Assembly (NCBI RefSeq): GCF_030160755.1 | Contig: NZ_BSOY01000026.1 | Coordinates: 1 to 34,740 of the forward strand | Length of the DNA stretch: 34,740 nucleotides | From: Brevundimonas denitrificans | GTDB lineage: Bacteria > Pseudomonadota > Alphaproteobacteria > Caulobacterales > Caulobacteraceae | Reading direction: 5' to 3' | Shown: positions 7,570-15,641 of the stretch, piece by piece | How the letters are laid out: every line of letters starts with the position of its first letter | Numbering within the stretch: the stretch's first letter is position 1 | Program-made: the position numbers and the translations under genes | The notes under the pieces: generated by a model | Told to the model about the DNA's origin: nothing | The model's input: the letters and a program-made list of their open reading frames with translations, nothing else | The model's database searches: none

Positions 7570-8751
7570 TCAGGCCAGTTCGACCGCCACGGCCACGGCC
7601 TCGCCGCCGCCGATGCAGAGGCTGGCCACGCCCTTCCGGCCGCCGCGCGCCTTGAGCGCCGCCAGCAGGGTGGTCAGGACCCGCGCGCCCGAGGCGCCGA
7701 TGGGGTGGCCGAGCGCCGTCGCGCCGCCGTTGACGTTCAGCTTCGCCCGGTCGATGCCGAGGTCGCGCATGGCGATCATGGCGACCACGGCGAAGGCCTC
7801 GTTGATCTCCCACAGATCGACGTCCTCCACGCTCCAGCCGGCCTTCTTCAGCGCCTTCTGCATCGCGGGGACCGGGGCGGTGGTGAACAGGCCGGGTTCA
7901 TGCGCATGGGCGGCGTGGCTCACGACGCGCGCGATGATCGGCAGACCCATGGCCTTCGCCACGCTCTCGCGCGTCATCACGAGGGCGGCGGCGCCGTCCG
8001 AGATCGAGCTGGCGTTGGCGGCGGTGATGGTGCCGTCCTTGGAGAAGGCGGGCTTCAGGGTCGGGATCTTCTCCGGCATGGCCTTGCCGGGCTGTTCGTC
8101 CTCGGTGACCGTGACGACGCCCTGGCGTGAGGTGACCTCGACCGGGGTGATCTCGGCCTTGAAGGCGCCCGAGGCGATGGCCTCCAGTGCGCGGCTCAGG
8201 CTCTCCAGCGCGTATTCGTCCTGGGCCTCGCGGGTGAATTGATAGGTCCGGGCCGAGTCCTCGGCGAAGGCGCCCATCAGCTTGCCGGGGGTGTAGGCGT
8301 CCTCCAGCCCGTCCATATACATGCTGTCGACGATGACATCGTGGCCGATCCGGGCGCCGCCGCGGTGTTTGGTCATCAGATAGGGCGCGCCGGACATCGA
8401 CTCCATCCCGCCCGCGACGATGACGTCCGCCGTGCCGGCCGTCAGGGCGTCGGAGGCCATCATCACCGCCTGCAGGCCCGAGCCGCACATCTTGTTGACG
8501 GTGGTCGCCTCGACATGCTGGCCGAGACCCGCGCCGAGCGCCGCCTGACGCGCCGGGGCCTGACCCAGTCCGGCGGGCAGGACGCAGCCCATGTAGATCT
8601 GTTCGACCTTTTCCGCCGCGACCCCGGCGCGCTCGACCGCGGCGCGGACCGCCGTCGCGCCCAGCTCGGTCGCCTTGACGCCGGACAAGGCGCCCTGGAA
8701 GCCGCCCATGGGCGTGCGGGCGAAGGAGACGATGACGACGGGGTCGGACAT
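7570..8751 (-). CDS. Acetyl-CoA C-acetyltransferase (thiolase)
   Basis: This 393-residue type II thiolase catalyses the reversible condensation or cleavage of acetoacetyl-CoA and acetyl-CoA in the cytoplasm. All catalytic residues are present: Cys89 in NKMCGSG, His349 in GHPIGASGAR and Cys379 in CIGGGEAVA. Length and residue numbering match the biosynthetic-type thiolases (PhaA/AtoB). The gene follows the HxlR regulator and GST genes on the same strand after a 78-bp gap and may be part of the same transcript. A 3-oxoacid CoA-transferase is encoded about 20 kb away in this window and could use the same acetoacetyl-CoA pool, though the genes are not linked. I give no symbol because atoB and phaA cannot be told apart from sequence alone. 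Confidence 0.95.
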   Translation of the reverse strand: MSDPVVIVSFARTPMGGFQGALSGVKATELGATAVRAAVERAGVAAEKVEQIYMGCVLPAGLGQAPARQAALGAGLGQHVEATTVNKMCGSGLQAVMMASDALTAGTADVIVAGGMESMSGAPYLMTKHRGGARIGHDVIVDSMYMDGLEDAYTPGKLMGAFAEDSARTYQFTREAQDEYALESLSRALEAIASGAFKAEITPVEVTSRQGVVTVTEDEQPGKAMPEKIPTLKPAFSKDGTITAANASSISDGAAALVMTRESVAKAMGLPIIARVVSHAAHAHEPGLFTTAPVPAMQKALKKAGWSVEDVDLWEINEAFAVVAMIAMRDLGIDRAKLNVNGGATALGHPIGASGARVLTTLLAALKARGGRKGVASLCIGGGEAVAVAVELA

Positions 8752-8829
8752 GACGGAAATCCTGGGATGGGCCTTGGAAAATCGGACGGGTGAATGGGCC
8801 GGTTGCGCGCCTTGCGCAAGTCGGAGAGG

Positions 8830-9582
8830 TCAGGCCGGAGTCATCGGCCCGCGGCGATATCCGTCGCCGGCCCAGCTGCGTGAGGCGGCGGCGAGGCCGA
8901 ACTCCGGCAGGCGGTCGCGATGGGCGTGGAGCGGGGTGCGCATCAGGGTGCGCGCCAGTTTGTTGAGCGGGCCCAGCGGCGTTTCCGTCTCTATCCGCTC
9001 CAGCCAGGCGACCAGCCTCGGCCAGCGCGTCGGATCAACATTGACCTGCACCGCGCCGGCGTTGGCGAAGGCGGGCGCCAGGCTGAGGTCGGCGATCGAC
9101 ACCGCGCCGAACAGGAAACCGGCTTCCGGCATCTGGCTTTCCAGATAGTCGAGGATCGGCGGCAGTTCGACGTCGCGCGCCTTCTCCACGATCTCCGGGT
9201 CGGCCTCGGTTCCGAAGAAGCGGGGCTTCAGGGCGATCTGGAAGAACAGCCGCCATCCCAGCACGTCGAACAGGCGGGTGTCGGCGAACTCCTCGATCCA
9301 GCGCGCCCTGGCGCGCAGGACCGGATCGGCGGGCCAAAGGGACGGACCCGGCCGGGTCTCCTCGATGTACTGGACGATGACGCTGGAGTCGCACAGCGTG
9401 AGGTCGCCCTCCATCCAGACCGGGACCCGGCGCAGGGGGCTGAGGCGCTCGAAATCGTCATTGCCCATCATCGGCGGCATGGGATCGAGCGTGACCTCCA
9501 CGCCCTTCATGGCGCAGACGGCCAGCACCTTGCGGACATAGGGCGAGACCGGGCTGCCGATCAGGGTGACGGGCGCCGCCAT
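8830..9582 (-). CDS. Glutathione S-transferase family protein
   Basis: This 250-residue protein has an N-terminal thioredoxin-like GST domain (about 4-80: SPVSPYVRKVLAVCAMKG, then RRVPVW with the cis-proline, then the glutathione-binding LCDSSVIVQYIEE). An all-helical C-terminal domain (about 95-215) contains the N-capping-type SIADLSLAPAF. The family conjugates glutathione to electrophiles or acts in isomerisation or reduction, and the substrate here is unknown. The start lies 3 bp after the HxlR regulator stop, so the two are an operon. The residues after about 215 form a tail that is not typical of GSTs. Confidence 0.9.
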   Translation of the reverse strand: MAAPVTLIGSPVSPYVRKVLAVCAMKGVEVTLDPMPPMMGNDDFERLSPLRRVPVWMEGDLTLCDSSVIVQYIEETRPGPSLWPADPVLRARARWIEEFADTRLFDVLGWRLFFQIALKPRFFGTEADPEIVEKARDVELPPILDYLESQMPEAGFLFGAVSIADLSLAPAFANAGAVQVNVDPTRWPRLVAWLERIETETPLGPLNKLARTLMRTPLHAHRDRLPEFGLAAASRSWAGDGYRRGPMTPA

Positions 9583-9585
9583 GGC

Positions 9586-10089
9586 TCAGGCGGCCTCTTC
9601 GTCGGTCCGTTCCCGAGGCATCATTTCGCCGACGGTCGGGCGGTTTTCGGCCCGGGTCAGCAGGATGTCCCGCGGTTTGACGATCTCGTTGCAGTGACCA
9701 CAGGCGATGCGCGGCGCGAGGTCATGACCGCAGGTCTTGTGGATCATGGAGACGCCGGAATCCGCGTCGCCATAGACGTGTTTGGCCCCCCAGCCGTGCA
9801 GGGTGACCAGCACGCCGTACAGGTCCTTGCCCTTGGCGGTCAGGACATACTCGTTGCGGGGGGGGCGTTCGGAATAGAGTTGCGGCTCCAGCACGCCATG
9901 CTGGACCAGGCTCTTCAGCCGGGCGGCCAGCACATTGCGGGCGACGCCCAGCCGCTCCTGCCATTGCTCGAAGCGACTGACGCCATTGAAGGCGTCGCGG
10001 ATGACCAGCAGGGTCCACGGATCGCCTATGACCTCGAGGGTGGCGGCGATCGAACAGCTCTGGCGTGAATAGTCTGCGGTGCGTCCCAT
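9586..10089 (-). CDS. HxlR-family transcriptional regulator
   Basis: This 167-residue regulator has a winged helix of the HxlR type: CSIAATLEVIGDPWTLLVIRDAFNGVSRFEQWQ..., then LAARLKSLVQHGVLE and the wing RNEYVLTAKG. The early Cys11 or Cys12 in QSCSIA is at the position of redox- or electrophile-sensing cysteines in some HxlR/YodB proteins. The C-terminal extension carries CGHD...CGHC, possibly a small zinc ribbon. The GST gene starts only 3 bp downstream, and a perfect 7-bp inverted repeat lies 29 bp upstream of the start, towards the divergent thioesterase gene. It probably controls its own operon and perhaps the thioesterase. Confidence 0.92.
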   Translation of the reverse strand: MGRTADYSRQSCSIAATLEVIGDPWTLLVIRDAFNGVSRFEQWQERLGVARNVLAARLKSLVQHGVLEPQLYSERPPRNEYVLTAKGKDLYGVLVTLHGWGAKHVYGDADSGVSMIHKTCGHDLAPRIACGHCNEIVKPRDILLTRAENRPTVGEMMPRERTDEEAA

Positions 10090-10118
10090 ACGGACGAAAG
10101 TGACCCTGCGTCAGCCGT

Positions 10119-10137
10119 TTGGCAAGAGGGTTGCCAA
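10119..10137. promoter_or_regulatory. Palindromic operator candidate between hxlR-type gene and thioesterase
   Basis: The motif TTGGCAA-GAGGG-TTGCCAA is a perfect inverted repeat with 7-bp arms and a 5-bp spacer. It lies in the 167-bp divergent gap, 29 bp from the regulator start. The size and symmetry suit a dimeric winged-helix repressor, and the adjacent HxlR protein is the obvious candidate. Binding itself is inferred. Confidence 0.5.
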
Positions 10138-10256
10138 TCTAAACGGACTAAGTCAGTCTTGTTTGGCTACGGACGCGCCGCGGCGTTTCCGGATCCCTCG
10201 ACTTCGGGCGGAAGTCCCCGCTTCCGCCCGCCTTTCCCGCACGCTAGCAAGGCCGC

Positions 10257-11096
10257 ATGACCCCGCAGACCCTCGCCGAAGCCCTGGCCCTGACCGACGA
10301 CGGAGTCGGCGGCCTCACAGCCCGGCTGACCGGCGGATTTTCGAACGCGCCCCAGTCGGCGCCGCAGGAACGCGGCGCGCCGTTCGGCGGGTTGATGGCC
10401 GCTCTGGCCGCCGGCGCCATGCGGCAGGGGCTGGGCATCGAAACGCCGCTGCAGTCCCTGACCGTCCAGTACCTGGCCGCCGCCCGCTTCGAGGACGCCG
10501 TCTTCACCCCGACGATGAACCGCGGCGGTCGGAACGTGGCCTATGCCTCCGTCATCGGCGGTCAGGGCGACCGGCCCGCGATCCAGGCGTTGGGGACCTA
10601 CGGACGCGATGTGGCCGGGCCGGTGCTGACGCCGCTGACGGCCTCGCCCCCGCCGGTGGCGGACCTGGATTCGACGCCGCTCGATCCCACCTTCGGTCCG
10701 TGGTTCACCCGGCACATCGACCACCGGTTCGTCGCCGGCCCGAAACTGTTCGGCGAGAACGCCGGCCGGACCCCCGAGCTCGGCTGCTGGATGCGGACCA
10801 TCGACGCCGCCCCGCTGGACGAGGCCCGGCTGCTGTTCCTGCTGGACGGCCTGTACCCGACCTATTTCACCGCCTTCCCGGCGCCGCCGGTCATTTCCGC
10901 CAGCGTCGATCTGCGCGCTGACCTGCTCCTTGAACTGACGCCGGAGACCTCGCCCGAGGGCTGGGCCTATTTCCACTTCACCAGCCGGGACGTCGGCGGC
11001 GGCTGGGCCGTCGAGGACGGGGTGGCCCATGCGCCGGACGGAAGGCCGCTGGCGCTGGTCAGACAGCGCCGGAAGCTGATGCCGACCCGCGTCTAG
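10257..11096 (+). CDS. Acyl-CoA thioesterase family protein (double hotdog)
   Basis: This 279-residue protein resembles the two-hotdog thioesterase family (TesB / PaaI-like). The N-terminal half contains APFGGLMAALAAGAM, the conserved glycine-rich segment at the start of the hotdog helix, then LQSLTVQYLAAARF. The second half repeats the fold with LFLLDGLYPTYF and VISASVDLRADLL. It should hydrolyse acyl-CoA esters, with unknown chain-length preference. It is divergent from the HxlR - GST - thiolase group, which suggests shared control in acyl-CoA metabolism. Its TAG stop overlaps that of the convergent hemerythrin gene within one CTAG. Confidence 0.85.
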   Translation: MTPQTLAEALALTDDGVGGLTARLTGGFSNAPQSAPQERGAPFGGLMAALAAGAMRQGLGIETPLQSLTVQYLAAARFEDAVFTPTMNRGGRNVAYASVIGGQGDRPAIQALGTYGRDVAGPVLTPLTASPPPVADLDSTPLDPTFGPWFTRHIDHRFVAGPKLFGENAGRTPELGCWMRTIDAAPLDEARLLFLLDGLYPTYFTAFPAPPVISASVDLRADLLLELTPETSPEGWAYFHFTSRDVGGGWAVEDGVAHAPDGRPLALVRQRRKLMPTRV

Positions 11097-11659
11097 CCGT
11101 GCAGGCCGCGCAGCTGGATCAGGGGGATGATGATGTCCTCCTCATCTTCCAGATGGCGCGCCAACGGGCGGGCGCCGTGCGCGATCAGGTCTGACAGGCG
11201 GGCGGCCTTGTCGGCTGCGTCGGGGGCGTTCCCGACCACGGCCTGATGAAAGGCCAGGCCGCCCCGGAACAGGGCGTCCAGCGTTTCGTGGATGGCGTCG
11301 TGGTCGCGGTCCAGCAGGTCGAGGCCTGGGCCGATCTTCGGCTCGATCGTCCGCATCATCGGGAAATACTGGCCGCTCTCGATCCGGTGGTGGCCGTCGA
11401 GATGCTGCAGGAAGGACTGAACCGCCGGGATCAGTTGGCGGTGCAGGGTCGTCAGGTCGCCGTCCGCCCGCCATTGGCCGACAAGGCCCTCCATATGCGC
11501 CTGATGGCCGCGAAAGCCGGCGTGCATCTGCAGCCAGAAGGCGGCGGTCTCGTCCAGCGTCGTCGTCCAGCGGTCGCGCGGAAACGCATCGAGCAGATAG
11601 CGGAACCCGACCGGCAGGCCGGTGCGCGAGGCGAGGGCGTCGCCGGGCGCGTCAGACAA
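11093..11659 (-). CDS. Hemerythrin HHE-domain protein
   Basis: This 188-residue four-helix-bundle protein carries several likely iron ligands: H52 and H55 in GHQAHMEG, H90/H91 and E94 in [14 protein letters not shown]120 and H124 in DRDHDAIHE, and H169 with E171-E174 in [11 protein letters not shown]. This pattern fits a non-haem di-iron hemerythrin-like cation-binding domain, with possible roles in oxygen, nitric oxide or iron handling. The only upstream start in frame is TTG at 11659. That TTG overlaps the mnmA stop by 8 bp and lacks a clear ribosome-binding site, so translation may depend on coupling to mnmA. The exact start is therefore less certain. Confidence 0.85.
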   Translation of the reverse strand: MSDAPGDALASRTGLPVGFRYLLDAFPRDRWTTTLDETAAFWLQMHAGFRGHQAHMEGLVGQWRADGDLTTLHRQLIPAVQSFLQHLDGHHRIESGQYFPMMRTIEPKIGPGLDLLDRDHDAIHETLDALFRGGLAFHQAVVGNAPDAADKAARLSDLIAHGARPLARHLEDEEDIIIPLIQLRGLHG

Positions 11660-12851
11660 CGGCGGCGGTCGTCTTGATGAATCCGCCGCCCAGCAGCCGA
11701 TCCGGATCGGCCGGGTCGTAGAGGGCGCAGGCCTGTCCGGGCGCCACGCCTTCCTCGCCCGTGGCGAAGGTCACGGCGACCGCGCCGTCGATCATCGACA
11801 GCCGGGCCGGGGAGGGCGGACGGGTCGAACGGACGCGGGCCAGCACCGGGGCGCCCGCCTCGGCCGCCGCCTCGATCGAGGCTTCGTCGCCCAGCCAGTT
11901 GGTCTCGTCCAGCGTCAGGGACGCCGTCAGCAGGGCTTCGCGCGGGCCGACGATGACGTGGCGCTTCACCGGATCCAGCCGGGTCACGAACAGCGGCTCG
12001 CCCACGGCGACGTTCAGGCCGCGGCGCTGGCCGATGGTGTAGTCGGTGATGCCCGCATGGCCGCCCAGCACCCGGCCGTCCATGTGCACGATCTCACCCG
12101 CCTCGCGCCCCTGGGGCCGCAGCTTGTCGATCAGGGTGCGATAATCGCCGTTGGGGACGAAACAGATGTCCTGGCTGTCCGGCTTGGCCGCGATGCGCAG
12201 GCCCAGTTCGGCGGCCACGCCGCGCACCTGGGGTTTCTCCAGATCGGCCAGCGGGAAGCGCAGATAGTCGAGCTGCTGCGCCGTGGTGGCGAACAGGAAA
12301 TAGGACTGGTCGCGCGAGTGATCGATCGCCTTGCGCATCTGGGCCCGGCCGTCGACGACCGAGCGCCGGACATAGTGGCCCGTGGCCATGGCCTCGGCCC
12401 CGAGATCGCGGGCGACATCCAGCAGGTCGCGGAATTTGACCGTCTGGTTGCAGCGGATGCAGGGCACCGGCGTCTGGCCGGCCAGATAGGAGTCGGCGAA
12501 CTGGTCGATCACCGCGTCGCGGAACCGGCTCTCATAGTCGAGGACGTAATGCGGGATGCCCAGCATTTCGGCCGCCAGACGGGCGTCGTGGATGTCCTGA
12601 CCGGCGCAGCAGGCGCCCTTCTTCTTCAGCGCCGCGCCGTGGTCATAGAGCTGCAGGGTGACCCCGACCACGTCATAGCCCGCCTTGTGCAGCAGGGCCG
12701 CGACCACGGTGGAGTCGACCCCGCCCGACATGGCCGCCACCACGCGCGATCCGACCGGCAGGCCGACCGCCGCGCGCGCGGACTCGACCGCCGCATCCAT
12801 GTCGGTGCGGGCGATGGTCGGAACCGGGCAGATGTCCTCAACGAGCGTCAT
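11652..12851 (-). CDS. mnmA: tRNA-specific 2-thiouridylase MnmA
   Basis: This 399-residue enzyme inserts sulfur at C2 of the wobble uridine of tRNA for Lys, Glu and Gln, using ATP to adenylate the base and a cysteine persulfide. The PP-loop is SGGVDS at 42-47, and the two catalytic cysteines are C134 in CIRCN and C230 in DSQDICF. The tRNA-binding central domain and the C-terminal beta-barrel are both present. About 25 extra residues precede the usual N-terminus. It is followed by the hemerythrin gene with an 8-bp overlap. A hairpin at 12906-12935 separates it from sciP upstream, so it probably has its own promoter. Confidence 0.97.
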   Translation of the reverse strand: MTLVEDICPVPTIARTDMDAAVESARAAVGLPVGSRVVAAMSGGVDSTVVAALLHKAGYDVVGVTLQLYDHGAALKKKGACCAGQDIHDARLAAEMLGIPHYVLDYESRFRDAVIDQFADSYLAGQTPVPCIRCNQTVKFRDLLDVARDLGAEAMATGHYVRRSVVDGRAQMRKAIDHSRDQSYFLFATTAQQLDYLRFPLADLEKPQVRGVAAELGLRIAAKPDSQDICFVPNGDYRTLIDKLRPQGREAGEIVHMDGRVLGGHAGITDYTIGQRRGLNVAVGEPLFVTRLDPVKRHVIVGPREALLTASLTLDETNWLGDEASIEAAAEAGAPVLARVRSTRPPSPARLSMIDGAVAVTFATGEEGVAPGQACALYDPADPDRLLGGGFIKTTAAVV

Positions 12852-12905
12852 GGCGCGCTATCTAGTGTGAAAGCGGTTCGTTTTCGAGGCCTGCCGGAAA
12901 CGACA

Positions 12906-12935
12906 ACGGCCGCCCCCGTCGCCGGGAGCGGCCGT
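12906..12935 (-). terminator. Hairpin terminator candidate after sciP
   Basis: A 30-bp near-perfect hairpin has an 8-bp outer stem (ACGGCCGC / GCGGCCGT), one C-A mismatch, a 4-bp inner stem (CCCG / CGGG) and a TCGC tetraloop. It lies 21 bp beyond the sciP stop on the minus strand. The sequence downstream on that strand is only moderately U-rich (TGTCGTTTCC), so termination may be partial or need Rho. Confidence 0.55.
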
Positions 12936-12956
12936 GATCTCGTCGGAGCTGTCGCC

Positions 12957-13244
12957 TTACGGGCGGCCGTAGTGCTGGATGCGCGTCGTGCGCAGGCCCT
13001 GCATGCCCCATTTGTCGATCGCCTTCTGCCAGGCGAGGAACTCCTCGGCCGTCAGACGATAGCGCGCGAGCGCATCTTCCAGACTGATCAGTCCGCCGCG
13101 AACCGCGGCCACGACCTCCGCCTTGCGGCGGATCACCCAACGGTCCGTATTGGCCGGAGGGAGGTCGTGCAGCGTCAGGGGAGTGCCCGTCGGCCCGACC
13201 ACGTATTGTTCGCCTCGATTATTAAGGCGTCGCTCTTGCAACAT
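12957..13244 (-). CDS. sciP: CtrA inhibitor SciP (DUF1153 family)
   Basis: This 95-residue protein matches the DUF1153 / SciP family closely: GEQYVVGPTGTPLTLHDLPP, then the helix-turn-helix region RWVIRRKAEVVAAVRGGLISLEDALARYRLTAEEFLAWQ, and the tail LRTTRIQHYGRP. In Caulobacter, SciP is a small cell-cycle regulator that binds DNA and blocks transcription of CtrA-activated genes, including flagellar ones, after cell division. The ATG at 13244 has GAGG nine bases upstream and is preferred over the ATG at 13259. It sits directly after flgE on the same strand (163-bp gap), as I recall for Caulobacter, so it may be partly read from the hook operon. Confidence 0.93.
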   Translation of the reverse strand: MLQERRLNNRGEQYVVGPTGTPLTLHDLPPANTDRWVIRRKAEVVAAVRGGLISLEDALARYRLTAEEFLAWQKAIDKWGMQGLRTTRIQHYGRP

Positions 13245-13407
13245 GGGCTTATGCCTCATTGACCACCACCACTATGAGTGAACGGTAGCGGTCGGCGGCT
13301 AAGGGCCGTTTAAGCGTCGTGGTGAAGGAAAGGCTAAAATGCCGTCCGTCCACAGTCCCAATATTCAACGAAAGATTCATTGAGGTTTACGCCTTGTTAC
13401 TCAAGTA

Positions 13408-14862
13408 TCAGCGTTTGATGCTGATCAGCTCGGCGAGCATTTCGTCTGCGGTGGTGATGATCTTGGACGATGCGGAATAGGCGCGCTGGGTGGTGATCAG
13501 CCCGGTGAACTCCGCGGACAGGTCGACCGTCGAGGCCTCAAGCTGCGAGGCGCCGATCAGGCCGGCGCCGCCGGTGCCTGCCGTTTTGAGATTGTAGGTG
13601 CCGGATCCCTGACTGACGCGGTAGGCGTTGCCCGACGTCTGGGTCAGGCTGTCCGGGCTGGGGAAGGTGGCCAGGGCGATCTGCGCGATCTGGCGCGTGA
13701 CGCCGTTGTCGAAGATGGCGGTGACGAAACCCGTGTCGTCAATCTTCACCTCCGACAGATTGCCGAAGGCCGTGCCGTTGGTCAGGACCGCCTGCACCAC
13801 CGACCCGCTGTCATACTGGGTCAGGCCGCCGGTCGCCGCCGTCAGGTCGAACGCCAGATCCTGGCTGTCGATGCCGAGTTCGGGGGCCCAGGTCACCTCG
13901 CCGGCGGCGGGCGCGCCCGAACTGGACGATCCGAAGCTCAGGGTTGCGTTGGCCACGTCCGAGAACAGAGCGCTCGCCCCCAGGGCCGTCATGGCGTCGG
14001 CGTCGAGGCGGCCGTCCTGGGTGAAGGCGACGAGGCCGCTTCTGATCTGGCCGTTCGACAGCCCGGCGCCGGTGACGACATCCGAGGCCGGAATGGCGCG
14101 GATTTCAGCGTACCACTGGTTGGGAACGGTGCTCTTCAGGAACGAGATCGCCACGGTCCGCTGGCCGCCCTTGGAGTCTGACACGGGGATGGTCAGCTCG
14201 AAGTCGGGCTTCACGCCCGCCCCGCTTTCGGCATCCCACATGGCCATCGAGTTGGTCGCGGGGTCATAGGCGTTGGCGCCGGGCGGAACGGCTGCGGCGT
14301 CCGTCGCCTCGGCCGAGACCAGCTGGCTGGACTTGATATTGGCGTTCAGCTGGATGCGGGTGGTGGCTTCCGCCGTGCCGCCCACCGAGCCGACGTTGAT
14401 GGTGCGCAGGCGGTTCAGGTCGGAGGGATCGGTGGCGATATTGCCTTCCGCATCCACCGGCCAGCCCTGCAGATACAGGCCGGCGGTGTTCTTCAGATAG
14501 CCCAGGTTGTCGACGCTGAAGGCGCCGGCGCGGGTGAACAGGCGGCTGTCGGTGACCTGCAGGTTCTCGGGCTGTTCGGTGACCACGAAGAAGCCCTGAC
14601 CGGCGATGCCGAGGTCGGTGTTCGACGTCGTGCGCTGCAACTGGCCGTTCTGGCTGGTGAAGTGGCGGGCCGTGGCCAGCACGCCGCCGGCGGAATAGCC
14701 CGCGCCCTGCGACTGGCTGTTGATGACCGTCGAAAACTCCCCCGCGGTGCGTTTGTAGCCCACGGTGTTCACGTTCGCGATGTTCTGCGAGATCGCGGCG
14801 AGGGCGGCGGAGTTGGCGGTCAGGCCGGACACGCCGGCCAGAAGGGCGCTGTTGATGCTCAT
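13408..14862 (-). CDS. flgE: Flagellar hook protein FlgE
   Basis: This 484-residue structural protein is polymerised to make the hook, the universal joint between basal body and filament. The N-terminal rod-type motif SGLTANSAALAAISQNIANVNTVGYKR and the C-terminal VDLSAEFTGLITTQRAYSASSKIITTADEMLAELI are diagnostic of the flagellar axial family. The GIAGQGFFVV segment marks the D1 domain, and the Ala/Gly/Ser-rich centre forms the outer domain. It is exported by the flagellar type III apparatus without a cleaved signal. AAGGAG nine bases before the ATG supports the start. It is 13 bp downstream of flgD in the fliK-flgD-flgE unit. Confidence 0.97.
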   Translation of the reverse strand: MSINSALLAGVSGLTANSAALAAISQNIANVNTVGYKRTAGEFSTVINSQSQGAGYSAGGVLATARHFTSQNGQLQRTTSNTDLGIAGQGFFVVTEQPENLQVTDSRLFTRAGAFSVDNLGYLKNTAGLYLQGWPVDAEGNIATDPSDLNRLRTINVGSVGGTAEATTRIQLNANIKSSQLVSAEATDAAAVPPGANAYDPATNSMAMWDAESGAGVKPDFELTIPVSDSKGGQRTVAISFLKSTVPNQWYAEIRAIPASDVVTGAGLSNGQIRSGLVAFTQDGRLDADAMTALGASALFSDVANATLSFGSSSSGAPAAGEVTWAPELGIDSQDLAFDLTAATGGLTQYDSGSVVQAVLTNGTAFGNLSEVKIDDTGFVTAIFDNGVTRQIAQIALATFPSPDSLTQTSGNAYRVSQGSGTYNLKTAGTGGAGLIGASQLEASTVDLSAEFTGLITTQRAYSASSKIITTADEMLAELISIKR

Positions 14863-14875
14863 GACGCGAGGCTCC

Positions 14876-15637
14876 TTACGAGAACAGTTTCAATGGGTTG
14901 AAGGTTGAGGCGATGGAGGCCAGCAGGCTCTCCTCGCTGTCGTCATTGGCCGGCGTCGTCGTCGCGGCGGCGCGGGACTCCTCCAGCGCGATCACGGTGG
15001 AGAGCGGCAGGATGGAGTTGCCGACCGTCAGATACGGCTCGCCGTCGTACATCTCGACGCCGGTGATCCGGCCGCGCGTCAGGACCTGGCTGTCGATGGC
15101 GCCGCCGGCGGCGTCCTTGGCCACGACCCTGAGCGAATAGACCTGGCCGTCCTGGCCGTCCGTCCCGCTGGTGGCCTCGCCGTCCCAGGTGAAGTCATGG
15201 ACGCCGGTCCCCCGGTCGGGCGCGTCGCCGGACCAGACCACATTGCCCGAGCCGTCCAGCACCTGCAGCGTCGCCGAGGCGGCGTTCGACGCCAGCTCAT
15301 AGCTCCAGGTCGCTTCGCCGTCGGTGAATTTGGTGGCCGACCAGGCCGCGGTGGCTTCCTTGCCGATATAGGTGGCCGCGCCCGCCAGACCGCCGCCGCC
15401 CTGGGCCGCCAGCAGGCCCTTCAGCAGGTCGTTGGTCAGCAGCTGCTGCTCCACGCCGGCCATCTGGGTCAGCTGGGCGGTGAACTGGTTGGAATCGACC
15501 GGCGACAGCGGATCCTGGTTCTTCAGCTGCGAAGTCAGAAGGGTCAGGAAGGTCTCGAAGTTCGACGCGAGCATGGTCGAACCGGCGCCGATCCGGTTGG
15601 TGGCGTTGGCGGTCGTATTGGCGACAGAGTCGACCAT
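14876..15637 (-). CDS. flgD: Flagellar hook assembly (capping) protein FlgD
   Basis: This 253-residue hook-cap protein guides polymerisation of FlgE at the growing tip and is absent from the finished flagellum. The conserved N-terminal block NFETFLTLLTSQLKNQDPLSP...NQFTAQLTQMAGVEQQ (about 27-65) is the family signature. The C-terminal half holds the Tudor-like and Ig-like beta domains (ATWSYELASNAASATLQVLDGSGNVVW and the following VHDFTWDGEATSG). It starts 4 bp after the fliK stop and ends 13 bp before flgE, consistent with one transcript. Its C-terminal tail of about 40 residues after the IgG-like part is low in motif content. Confidence 0.96.
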   Translation of the reverse strand: MVDSVANTTANATNRIGAGSTMLASNFETFLTLLTSQLKNQDPLSPVDSNQFTAQLTQMAGVEQQLLTNDLLKGLLAAQGGGGLAGAATYIGKEATAAWSATKFTDGEATWSYELASNAASATLQVLDGSGNVVWSGDAPDRGTGVHDFTWDGEATSGTDGQDGQVYSLRVVAKDAAGGAIDSQVLTRGRITGVEMYDGEPYLTVGNSILPLSTVIALEESRAAATTTPANDDSEESLLASIASTFNPLKLFS

Positions 15638-15641
15638 CGGA

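Noticed and set aside
13380..13405. CtrA-box-like half sites (TTCA-N7-TTAC, TTTA-N7-TTAC) between flgE and sciP
   Set aside because: Each differs from TTAA-N7-TTAA at two positions of eight, too weak to annotate as a site; kept only as a remark.
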